Of a DNA stretch of 15,140 bases, positions 6,495 to 13,019 are shown one piece after another. The notes beneath the pieces are model-generated. The model did not search any database and was not told where the DNA came from. It saw nothing but the letters and a program-made list of their open reading frames with translations. The stretch spans positions 1 to 15,140 of the forward strand of contig CBHCZH010000082.1 of NCBI GenBank assembly GCA_965977975.1. The letters are read 5' to 3'. Source of the stretch: Croceibacterium_A sp965977975 (GTDB lineage: Bacteria > Pseudomonadota > Alphaproteobacteria > Sphingomonadales > Sphingomonadaceae). Position 1 is the first letter of the stretch; every line of letters starts with the position of its first letter. A program made the position numbers and the translations under genes.

Positions 6495-7465
6495 TCCCAA
6501 GCCGGTCTTCTCGATCCCAGCGTAAGCGGGGACCCAGTCGGCTCTCGAGGCTTCGACGCTACTGGGTTCCCGCACTCGCGGGAATGACGATGATGGGCTG
6601 CGTCCCATCTCCGCAGAGCAGAACGGCTGACCACACCACCATCGTCTCGCTCAACCCCTGTACCGATGCGATCCTCGCCGAGGTGGCCGACCCGACGCAG
6701 CTGCTCGCGATCTCGCACTACAGTCACGATCCGCGCGCGACTTCGATGCCGCTTGCACAGGCGCGCAAGTTTCGCGTCACCGGCGGCACCGTCGAGGAGG
6801 TGCTGGCACTCGATCCCGACGTCGTGGTGGCAGGCGCGTTCCTGCCGCCGGCCACCGCGCAGGCGTTCGAGCGGCTGGGTATCCGAGTCGAGACTTTCGG
6901 CATCGTCCCCGATCTGGCCGAAAACGCCGCGCAAATCCGCCGCCTCGCCGCGCTTGTCGGCCATCCCGAACGTGGCGAGGCGCTGCTCCGCCGGATCGAC
7001 GATGCGCTGGCGTTAGCGCGTCATAACGGGCAGCCGATCGATGCGCTGCTATGGCAGACGGGCGGTATCGTGCCAGGCGAGCAAACCCTGATCGCGAACC
7101 TGCTCGCGCACACCGGCTTCGCCAGCCATTCGGCCGCGCGCGGGCTCGGACAGGCGGCTTACCTGCCGCTCGAGCAGGTCCTCGCCGACCCGCCGCAAGT
7201 CGTGCTTGCCGCCGGGAGCGAGCGGATGCTCACCCATCCCGCGCTGCGGGGGCTTGCGGGAGTGCGCTACGAGCGGCTCGATCCCTCGCTGCTCTTTTGC
7301 GGTGGCCCCACCGTGATCCGCGCAGTGGAGAAACTAGCTAGGATCAGGGCCACCGTTCCCCTCCCGCTTGCGGGAGGGGTTAGGGGTGGGCGTGCCGATT
7401 CCAGCGCTGCGCTCACATCTACAAGCCCACCCCCGGCCCCTCCCGCAGGCGGGAGGGGAGTATGA
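6491..7465 (+). CDS. btuF: Cobalamin ABC transporter substrate-binding protein (BtuF-like), with repeat-derived ends
   Basis: This is the periplasmic binding protein that hands B12 to BtuCD. The core, about residues 48-285 of 324, has the two-lobed class III binding-protein pattern: TTIVSLNPCTDAILAEV, then LLAISHYSHDPRA, VEEVLALDPDVVVAG, AQIRRLAALVGHPERGEALL, and near the end DPSLLFCGGPTVIRAVEKLA. The start is problematic. The best choice is TTG at 6491, whose TTGA overlaps the btuB stop. It gives a basic head, a short hydrophobic run (YWVPALAGMTMMG) and a cysteine at 37, resembling a lipoprotein signal; MMGC is not a standard lipobox. The next in-frame starts (ATG 6584, 6590, 6593) would leave no export signal. 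The hydrophobic run is encoded by a REP-like palindrome. The last 35 or so residues (PLPLAGGVRGG onwards) are encoded by a second, unrelated palindromic repeat. The stop overlaps the btuC ATG by four bases. Confidence 0.85.
   Translation: MIPSRSSRSQRKRGPSRLSRLRRYWVPALAGMTMMGCVPSPQSRTADHTTIVSLNPCTDAILAEVADPTQLLAISHYSHDPRATSMPLAQARKFRVTGGTVEEVLALDPDVVVAGAFLPPATAQAFERLGIRVETFGIVPDLAENAAQIRRLAALVGHPERGEALLRRIDDALALARHNGQPIDALLWQTGGIVPGEQTLIANLLAHTGFASHSAARGLGQAAYLPLEQVLADPPQVVLAAGSERMLTHPALRGLAGVRYERLDPSLLFCGGPTVIRAVEKLARIRATVPLPLAGGVRGGRADSSAALTSTSPPPAPPAGGRGV
6513..6588. repeat. REP-like inverted palindrome pair inside the btuF start region
   Basis: The left arm at 6513-6538 (from GATCCCAG to GACCCAGT) and the right arm at 6561-6588 (from ACTGGGTTCC to GGAATGACG) are inverted relatives. 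The right arm is a perfect hairpin: TTCCCGC (6567-6573) pairs with GCGGGAA (6578-6584) around ACTC. The left arm is more degenerate. The GGGAATGACG end matches the element at 3016-3095. In the btuF frame the right arm reads YWVPALAGMT, the translation often seen when this kind of repeat falls within a coding frame. Confidence 0.75.
7358..7459. repeat. Second palindromic repeat family, inverted pair spanning the btuF end and the btuC ribosome site
   Basis: Two inverted copies of about 33 bases lie at 7358-7390 and 7427-7459. Each carries a strong hairpin: CCCCTCCCG (7358-7366) with CGGGAGGGG (7371-7379), loop CTTG; and CCCCTCCCG (7437-7445) with CGGGAGGGG (7450-7458), loop CAGG. Each is flanked by a GGGGTGGG-type tract. 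Its sequence is unlike the GGGATGACG family at 3016 and 6513. The right copy contains GGAGGGGAG, which serves as the btuC ribosome binding site. The whole element is read through as the C-terminal tail of the B12-binding protein. Confidence 0.8.
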
Positions 7466-8418
7466 CCCGCCCAATTCCGCTCGTCGTCCTGCTGCTCCTC
7501 CTCGCGATTCCGCTCTCGCTCCTGGCCGGCCGCGTCTGGCTCGACCCCTGGGCCACTCCCAACGCTGCGGTCATCCTCGCCGAGCTGCGGCTGCCGCGCG
7601 CGCTGCTGGCCGTCGTCGTCGGAGGCGGGCTCGGTGCGGCGGGGGCGGCGATGCAGGGGTATTTGCGCAACCCGCTCGCGGACCCCGGACTGTTCGGCAT
7701 CGCCCCGGGCGCGGCGCTCGGAGCGGTGGCGAGCTTCTGGTTCGGCTATGCTGCAAGCGCCTGGCTGCTGCCGGTCTTCGCGCTCGCCGGAGCGGGCGGG
7801 GCGATGGCGCTGCTCGCGCTGATCGCCGGGCGGTCGGCGGGGATCGCGTTGTTCACGCTTGCGGGCATGATGATCGCCAGCCTCGCCGGGGCGCTGATGA
7901 GCCTGGCGATCAGCCTCGCGCCCAACGCTTTCGCGATGAGCGAGATCGTCACCTGGCTGATGGGCGCGCTGACCGACCGCGGGTGGGCCGAAGTTCGCCT
8001 GGCCGCGCCGCTGACCCTGGTGGGCATCGTGCTGCTGCGGTTCGCGGGTCCGGGGCTCGACGCGCTGACGCTCGGCGATGCCGCCGCTCGCTCGCTCGGC
8101 ATCGACACGGCGCGGCTGCAAGCGCTGCTGATCCTCGGTACGGGGCTGACCGTCGGGGCAGGAGTGGCGGTGGCCGGCATCGTCGGCTTCGTCGGACTGA
8201 TCGTGCCGCACCTGGTGCGCCCCCTGACCGACCGGCGGCCGAGCGCGCTGATCGTGCCGAGCGCGCTTGCCGGCGCGCTGCTGGTGCTGATCGCCGATTG
8301 TGTTTGCCGCGTATTGCCGCTCGTCACCGAGCTTCGCCTCGGCATCGCGCTGAGCCTGGTCGGCGCGCCGTTCTTTCTCTGGCTGCTTCTCCGGATGCGG
8401 CGGGAGGCATGGCCGTGA
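7462..8418 (+). CDS. btuC: Cobalamin ABC transporter permease, FecCD family (BtuC)
   Basis: This is the inner membrane channel subunit of the B12 importer, 318 residues, slightly short for the family (usually about 330). It is hydrophobic throughout, consistent with around ten transmembrane helices; the first is PLVVLLLLLAIPLSLLAG. The family signature ELRLPRALLAVVVGGGLGAAG followed by MQGYLRNPLADPGLFGIAPGA is clear near residues 35-80. A late GIVGFVGLIVPHLVRPL segment at about 236-252 is the conserved region that couples to the ATPase in this family. The ATG overlaps the btuF stop as ATGA. GGAGG stands 5 bases upstream, inside a repeat hairpin. The 3' end overlaps btuD. B12 specificity is inferred from the riboswitch and btuB; FecCD permeases alone do not distinguish B12, haem and iron-siderophore uptake. 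Confidence 0.9.
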   Translation: MTRPIPLVVLLLLLAIPLSLLAGRVWLDPWATPNAAVILAELRLPRALLAVVVGGGLGAAGAAMQGYLRNPLADPGLFGIAPGAALGAVASFWFGYAASAWLLPVFALAGAGGAMALLALIAGRSAGIALFTLAGMMIASLAGALMSLAISLAPNAFAMSEIVTWLMGALTDRGWAEVRLAAPLTLVGIVLLRFAGPGLDALTLGDAAARSLGIDTARLQALLILGTGLTVGAGVAVAGIVGFVGLIVPHLVRPLTDRRPSALIVPSALAGALLVLIADCVCRVLPLVTELRLGIALSLVGAPFFLWLLLRMRREAWP

Positions 8419-9137
8419 CACTGGACGCCCGCTCTCTGACCGTGGCGCATCGCCTGATCGACGTCACCGTTGCACTCGAACCGGGCCGGATCACCGCCAT
8501 TTGCGGACCGAATGGCGCGGGCAAATCGACCCTGCTGCAGGCGCTGGCCGGACTGATCGAGCCTGAAAGCGGTGAAATCCTGCTCGACGGTGCCCCGCTG
8601 CCGCATGGCCGGGCGCGGGCGCGGCGGCTCGGCTATTTGCCGCAGGCGGGCGAGATCGCCTGGGACTTATCGGTCGCAGCGCTCGCCGGTCTAGGCCGCC
8701 TGCCGCACGGCGATCGCGGCGAGGCACAGGTCGCCGCAGCGCTCGCTGCAGTCGACTTGAGCCATCTGGCCGCTCGGCCGGTTACGACTTTGTCGGGAGG
8801 CGAGCGTGCCCGCGCCTTGCTTGCCCGCGTGCTGGCGGGCGAGCCCGAATGGATTCTCGCCGACGAACCGCTCGCCGCGCTCGACCTCGCGCACCAGCTC
8901 GCGCTGCTCGCCAGGCTGCGCGAGGCGACGGTGCACGGCAGGGGTATCGTGCTGGTGCTGCACGATCTGACGCTGGCGATGAACCACGCCGACCGTGTGC
9001 TGGTGCTCGACCAAGGTCGCCTCGCAGCCGACGGGCCGCCGGCGGAAGCGCTGTCTGAAGCGAAGATCGCCCGCACCTGGGGAGTCGCCGCGCGTTGGCT
9101 CGGCGAGCCCGGCGGGCGCGCCCTGGTCGCAGGTTAG
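8415..9137 (+). CDS. btuD: Cobalamin ABC transporter ATP-binding protein (BtuD)
   Basis: This is the cytoplasmic ATPase that powers BtuC. Counting from GTG 8415 (240 residues), all the ABC motifs are present: Walker A GPNGAGKST (31-39), Q-loop LPQ (75-77), signature LSGGE (126-130), Walker B WILADE (146-151) and the H-loop VLHD (H183). No key residue is missing. Two starts compete. ATG at 8409 has GGGAGG only one base ahead. GTG at 8415 has the same GGGAGG (8402-8407) at a 7-base spacing and forms a GTGA overlap with the btuC stop, so I prefer GTG. The protein differs by two residues either way. The open frame extends back to 7368, inside btuC, but that is a shadow. The stop codon overlaps the lysozyme stop on the other strand by four bases, leaving no room for a dedicated terminator. 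Confidence 0.92.
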   Translation: MTLDARSLTVAHRLIDVTVALEPGRITAICGPNGAGKSTLLQALAGLIEPESGEILLDGAPLPHGRARARRLGYLPQAGEIAWDLSVAALAGLGRLPHGDRGEAQVAAALAAVDLSHLAARPVTTLSGGERARALLARVLAGEPEWILADEPLAALDLAHQLALLARLREATVHGRGIVLVLHDLTLAMNHADRVLVLDQGRLAADGPPAEALSEAKIARTWGVAARWLGEPGGRALVAG

Positions 9138-9946
9138 AACCCGACGCCCGCCAGCTGCGTCACGGTCTGACGCGGGTTGTCGTAGGCAGCGTTGAGGAAG
9201 ATCTGCGTCCGCCGCACGCTGCGGTAGGCGAGCCCGCGCGCGAGCTGGCCGCCGGCGTAACGGTACTCGAGCTCGCGCGCGATCGCGTCGTAGTCGTGTG
9301 CCGCGATCGCGGCCATCAGTCGCGGGCTTTTCCGCGGTGACAGCGTGCCTTCTCCGACGTTGTAAACAAGGTCGACCAGCGCATCGTATTCGTGCTGAAA
9401 CAGCGGCAGCTCGCCGACGACGCGAGTGATCGCGGCCTCCGCCTCAGCGAGGTCGCCCTCGAGGAAATCGATGATCCGGTCATAGCTGACGCGGTCTCCG
9501 ACGCTGAGGCCGTCTTGCGGCGACACGAGGTGGCCGACGCCGACGGTCGGGTAGCCGGCGACGTCGCGGTAGACCACGTCGCGCACGCCTTCCTCCTGCA
9601 CCAGCGCTCGTTTGAGGCTCTCACTCGCGCGCAATTCGCGCGCCGGCAACCGGACCAGCGGTTTGTCGATCTGGATCGCGGTGGCGCGTGCCGGTTCGGC
9701 CGATATCGCGCCCATCGCTGCGCCGGACAGGCCCATCACGCCGGCCGAAAGCGCCAGCGCGGCCTTGCGCTGATGCACCCGGTGGATCAGCGCGGCACGC
9801 TGGCGCGGCCGGGCCGGCGTCTGGCGCCGGCGGCGCTCCTCGAGCTCCTGGCGCCGGCGCTCGCGCATCCTGGCGAGAACCCTGCGTACGGGATCGCGGC
9901 GCCGTTGCGGCGCAGGCGGTTCGGTCAGTTGGGAGTGGGCGGTCAA
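9134..9946 (-). CDS. GH24 (phage-type, T4-like) lysozyme with arginine-rich N-terminus and membrane segment
   Basis: This is a predicted muramidase cutting the glycan strands of peptidoglycan. The C-terminal half, about residues 105-270, matches the T4 lysozyme fold. The catalytic triad has exact T4 spacing: E119, D128 and T134 in EEGVRDVVYRDVAGYPTVGVGH. DALVDLVYNVGEG and a final LARGLAYRSVRRTQIF region follow. Residues 17-60 are dominated by arginine and glutamate (RMRERRRQELEERRRRQ). Residues 61-83 are hydrophobic (KAALALSAGVMGLSGAAMGAIS), so the enzyme is probably held in or exported through the inner membrane by a signal-anchor. The start is TTG at 9944-9946, with GGAGAG four bases upstream. 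An in-frame stop lies at 9989-9991 and no in-frame ATG lies between. No holin, spanin or other phage gene is adjacent, so a host-adopted wall enzyme is likelier than a prophage remnant. Confidence 0.85.
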   Translation of the reverse strand: MTAHSQLTEPPAPQRRRDPVRRVLARMRERRRQELEERRRRQTPARPRQRAALIHRVHQRKAALALSAGVMGLSGAAMGAISAEPARATAIQIDKPLVRLPARELRASESLKRALVQEEGVRDVVYRDVAGYPTVGVGHLVSPQDGLSVGDRVSYDRIIDFLEGDLAEAEAAITRVVGELPLFQHEYDALVDLVYNVGEGTLSPRKSPRLMAAIAAHDYDAIARELEYRYAGGQLARGLAYRSVRRTQIFLNAAYDNPRQTVTQLAGVGF

Positions 9947-10033
9947 GGGGGCTCTCCATCCCCCTTCCGCGGCTCCAACGCATGTTAACTACCCCCGGCT
10001 CCCGCGGCTCGTCGACGGGGGAGGGCAGTTCAT

Positions 10034-10049
10034 GCCGGTCCCCTCCGGC
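10034..10049 (-). terminator. Weak hairpin just after the M3 peptidase stop
   Basis: GCCGG (10034-10038) pairs with CCGGC (10045-10049) around a 6-base loop, starting 5 bases past the peptidase stop codon. There is no uridine run. It may only stabilise the 3' end or slow polymerase before the lysozyme gene, which begins about 100 bases further on. Confidence 0.25.
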
Positions 10050-10053
10050 GCGA

Positions 10054-12258
10054 TCAGTCGCCAGTTTCGTCCGCAGCGTCGGCGGCTTCGGGTTCGGCGG
10101 GCTCGCCGAGCAGGCCGCGCGCTTCGAGCATCGGCTCGACGCGCGGGTCGCGACCGGTGAAGGCGCGATAGGCCTCGAAATAGTCCCTGGTCCCGCCGAC
10201 GCTGAGCACCGTGGCGCGGAACTTGTCGCCGTTGGCACGGGTCAGCCCGCCGTTCTCGCGGAACCAGGCGCGGCTGTCGCGGTCGAGCATTTCGGTCCAC
10301 AAGTACGAATAGTAGCCCGCCGAATAGCCCGCCGGGTCCGCGAAGATATGGCGGAAATAGCTCGAGCGATAACGCGGCGGGACAAGCTCGACCTCCAGCC
10401 CCAGGCGCCGGAGCGCTGCCTCCTCGAACGCATCGACTTGCGCCGGCGTGGCGATCGCTGCTGCCTGCTGAGGGGTCAGCGCATGCCATTCCATGTCGAG
10501 CAGCGCTGCCTCGACCAGCTCGCCGAACTCGTAGCCCTGGTTGAACCGGCCAGCGGCGATGATGCGCTGGATCATCTCGGGCGGAATCGGGGCTCCGGTC
10601 TCGTGGTGCCTGGCGTAGTTCGCGAGAACCTCGGGATCGCTCGCCCACATCTCGTTGACCTGGCTCGGGTACTCGACGAAATCGCGGGCCACGCCGCCGC
10701 CCGAAACGTAGTTCAGGTTGGAGAACAGCCCGTTCAAGGCGTGGCCGAACTCGTGGAACATCGTCTCGACGTTGTCCCAGCTGACCAGTTGCGGTTCGCC
10801 CTCAGCCGCCTTGGGAATGTTGAGCACGTTGTAGACGACCGGCTTGGTGCCCCACAGATGGCTCTGCTCGACCAGGTTCGACATCCAGGCCCCGCCGCGT
10901 TTGCTGTCGCGCTGGTAAGGATCGAAGTAGAACAGGCCGAGTTCGGTGCCGTCGTGGTCGAACACCGAATAGGTTGTCACGTCGGAATGCCATACTGGCA
11001 GGTCGGTGCGCTTCCGGAAGGTCAGGCCATACAGCTTGGTGGCGGCATAGAACACGCCGTCTTCGAGCACGCGCGTGACTTCGAAGTACGGCTTCACGGT
11101 CTCCTCGTCGAAGGCGTAGCGCTCCATCTTCACCTTGTCAGCGTAAAGCTGCCAGTCCCATGGGCGGACCTCGAAGTTTCCGCCGGAGCCACGGATGGCG
11201 GCGTTGAGGTCCGCCGCCTCGCGGCGCTGGGTCTGGGCGAGCGGCGGTACCATCTGGCGCATGAAGTCGAGCGCGGTCCTGGGCTCTTTCGCCATGCGGT
11301 CGTACATCGTGTAGCTCGCCCAGTCCGGCTCGCCGAACAGCGCCGCCTTACGCGCGCGCAGCTGGACGATCTCGGCGAGGATTGCGCGCGTATCGTGCGG
11401 ACCGCCGTTGTCGGCACGGTGGATGCTCCGCTCGAACAAGGCCTGGCGTGTCGTGCGATCGGTCAGCGTCGCAAGCGCGGGTTGCTGCGTCGTGTTTTGC
11501 AGCGCGAGCAAGTACTGGCCGGGCAGGCCCCGGGATTCGGCCGCCGTCGCGGCCGCGGCGAGCTCGGCTTCGGTGAGGCCGGCCAGTGCGGCCCGATCGG
11601 CCACCACCAGCGCGTTGGCGTTGCCCGCTTCGACCAGCGTCTGAGAGAACCGGGTGGTGAGCTCCGAGAGGCGCGCGTTGATCCCGCGGATCTCCTCTTT
11701 CTGCGCGTCGCTGAGCTGCGCGCCGGCGTGGATCATGTCCTTCCAGGTATTCTCGAGCAGCCAGGCATCCTCCGCCGTCATGCTCATTGCCGCGCGGTTG
11801 TCGTAGACCGCTTTTACACGGGCGAAGAGCGCGGGATCGAGACTGATCGCGTCGAAATGCGCGGAGAGCTTCGGCGACATCTCGGCATCGATCGCGTCGA
11901 GCGCGTCGTTGGTATTGGCGCCGACTTCGGTCGAGAACGCGATCTGGACGCGCTCGAGCATCCGGCCGGTGCGCTCGAGCGCAACGATCGTGTTTTCGAA
12001 CGTCGCCGGTTCCGGATTGGCGGTGATCGCCGCGATCTCGGCGCGCTGGATCGCCATCGCCTGCTCGAACGCCGGCGCGTAGTCGCTGTCCTGGATCGCG
12101 GCGAAGTCGACCGTCTTGAAGGGCAGGGGGCTTTCCTGCGCGAACACCCCGGTCGCCTGCGGTATCGTGACGGCGGACTGTATCGCTCCTTCCTTGACGG
12201 TCGTGCAGGCGGTTAGCAACGCGCCCAGCGCTGCGCCGGCTAGCAAACGAGTCAGCAT
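10054..12258 (-). CDS. M3-family zinc metallopeptidase (dipeptidyl carboxypeptidase type), predicted lipoprotein
   Basis: This is a large zinc peptidase that would trim peptides in the periplasm. The 734-residue protein begins with a lipoprotein signal (MLTRLLAGAALGALLTAC, lipidated cysteine at 18). The usual M3 helical region follows. The catalytic motif FHEFGHALNG has zinc ligands H502 and H506 and catalytic E503. The third ligand is E529 in ARDFVEYPSQ, matching the DFVEAPSQ segment of thimet oligopeptidase. The substrate-binding GYYSYLWTEML segment lies about 150 residues later. The C-terminus is acidic (EPAEPEAADAADETGD). Length and motif order fit the Dcp/oligopeptidase A branch. Classical family members are often cytoplasmic, so the lipid anchor is a distinguishing feature. 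The ATG at 12256-12258 has GGGAGA about 8 bases upstream. The thpR gene lies 73 bases upstream and the lysozyme gene about 107 bases downstream, all on the same strand. Confidence 0.92.
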   Translation of the reverse strand: MLTRLLAGAALGALLTACTTVKEGAIQSAVTIPQATGVFAQESPLPFKTVDFAAIQDSDYAPAFEQAMAIQRAEIAAITANPEPATFENTIVALERTGRMLERVQIAFSTEVGANTNDALDAIDAEMSPKLSAHFDAISLDPALFARVKAVYDNRAAMSMTAEDAWLLENTWKDMIHAGAQLSDAQKEEIRGINARLSELTTRFSQTLVEAGNANALVVADRAALAGLTEAELAAAATAAESRGLPGQYLLALQNTTQQPALATLTDRTTRQALFERSIHRADNGGPHDTRAILAEIVQLRARKAALFGEPDWASYTMYDRMAKEPRTALDFMRQMVPPLAQTQRREAADLNAAIRGSGGNFEVRPWDWQLYADKVKMERYAFDEETVKPYFEVTRVLEDGVFYAATKLYGLTFRKRTDLPVWHSDVTTYSVFDHDGTELGLFYFDPYQRDSKRGGAWMSNLVEQSHLWGTKPVVYNVLNIPKAAEGEPQLVSWDNVETMFHEFGHALNGLFSNLNYVSGGGVARDFVEYPSQVNEMWASDPEVLANYARHHETGAPIPPEMIQRIIAAGRFNQGYEFGELVEAALLDMEWHALTPQQAAAIATPAQVDAFEEAALRRLGLEVELVPPRYRSSYFRHIFADPAGYSAGYYSYLWTEMLDRDSRAWFRENGGLTRANGDKFRATVLSVGGTRDYFEAYRAFTGRDPRVEPMLEARGLLGEPAEPEAADAADETGD

Positions 12259-12331
12259 TGCGAAATTCTCCCTGTGGTCCGCCGCATGGGCGGTTTCATC
12301 GGCAACCGCCTTACGCCCCCACGGCCCTTCG

Positions 12332-12883
12332 TCAATTACGCAGGCCGAATGCTGTCACCGGTTCGTAGAATGCTCCGGTGTGTCCGAGATGGCTCTCGTA
12401 GAGAATGAACTCCATGACGTCCCATGGTCCCGCGCGCAGGTCGCCAAACGACGAGAGCCAGCCGCCGATCGGCCCGCTCGAACGGTTGAGCCGGGCAAGG
12501 GTGACGTGCGGGGTGAACCGGCGGGTTTCGCGCCCGAGCCCCACGGCCTCGCAAGCGCCCTCGATTTTCTGCCGCAAGCCTTCGAGCGGTTTGCTCGCCG
12601 GCACGCGCGCCCACAGCGCAGTCGCTTGCCCCCCGAACCGGCCGGGACGGGTGAAATGGCCGACGCCTTCGATCGTGAGCGTGAAACGCGGCCACGCGAT
12701 ATGGCCAAGCGCCGCCGCCAGGTCGTTCGCCGCGGGCCGCTCGACCTCGCCGACGAAGCGCAGCGTCAGGTGCAGGTTTTCATCGTCGACCCAGCGGGCC
12801 CCTTCGAGCCCTTCCATCGCATCGATCAGCCGGTCGCGTACGGCCTCGGGCGGGCGGATCGCAATGAACAGGCGATGAGACAT
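12332..12883 (-). CDS. thpR: RNA 2',3'-cyclic phosphodiesterase (2'-5' RNA ligase family)
   Basis: This is a small cytoplasmic 2H phosphoesterase that opens 2',3'-cyclic phosphates on RNA ends; the family was first described as a 2'-5' RNA ligase. The 183-residue protein has both HxTx motifs of the active site: HLTL at 38-41 (NLHLTLRFVGEV) and HVTL at 126-129 (TPHVTLARLNR). The start MSHRLFIAIRPPE is typical of the family. Length is as expected. The ATG at 12881-12883 is chosen because the frame further upstream (to 12970) reads as non-coding and would run into the intergenic palindrome. Only a poor ribosome binding site is visible. It is the first gene of a minus-strand run that continues with the M3 peptidase after a 73-base gap; whether they share a transcript is unclear. 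Confidence 0.9.
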   Translation of the reverse strand: MSHRLFIAIRPPEAVRDRLIDAMEGLEGARWVDDENLHLTLRFVGEVERPAANDLAAALGHIAWPRFTLTIEGVGHFTRPGRFGGQATALWARVPASKPLEGLRQKIEGACEAVGLGRETRRFTPHVTLARLNRSSGPIGGWLSSFGDLRAGPWDVMEFILYESHLGHTGAFYEPVTAFGLRN

Positions 12884-12964
12884 GAGCGCTGACCAGGAAT
12901 GGAGATTTGGGACCAGCTGACTTTCGAAAATGACACTCCGCCGCAAGCGACACTGGCTAGTTAT

Positions 12965-12977
12965 GTCCATAATGGAC
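12965..12977. promoter_or_regulatory. Perfect 13-base palindrome between divergent genes (possible operator)
   Basis: GTCCAT-A-ATGGAC is a perfect inverted repeat with a one-base centre, flanked by TTA on the left and TAA on the right. It sits between thpR (minus) and the LuxR-type gene (plus), about 43 bases before the latter's ATG. Size, symmetry and AT-rich flanks fit a dimeric regulator's binding site, perhaps self-regulation by the adjacent LuxR-type protein. Chance occurrence is not excluded. Confidence 0.35.
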
Positions 12978-13019
12978 TAAGCAGTCACTGGCCCATGCGG
13001 CCTCGCCGATCTCGGCCAG

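Noticed and set aside
7358..7459. CRISPR-like or terminator interpretation of the hairpins
   Set aside because: There are only two inverted copies rather than regularly spaced direct repeats. A terminator here would cut btuC and btuD off from the operon, although the genes overlap by four bases.
7368..8408. Extension of the btuD frame by about 347 codons upstream
   Set aside because: This frame runs inside btuC, is full of arginine and alanine without motifs, and precedes a normal ABC ATPase start with a good ribosome site.
7267..8421. A 384-codon minus-strand open frame
   Set aside because: It lies opposite btuF and btuC and has a shadow-like composition (glutamine, arginine, glutamate and proline rich) with no domain.
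9134..9946. Lysozyme gene as evidence of a prophage
   Set aside because: No holin, spanin, integrase, capsid or tail gene is present, and the flanking genes are ordinary chromosomal ones.
9992..10021. CCCCCG/CGGGGG inverted arms between the lysozyme and M3 peptidase genes
   Set aside because: Six-base GC-only arms with an 18-base loop are expected by chance at this GC content and have no uridine tract.
9688..12216. An 842-codon open frame on the plus strand
   Set aside because: It is antisense to the M3 peptidase, whose motifs and lipoprotein signal are unmistakable. The product has no recognisable motif and is of the kind expected opposite a high-GC gene.
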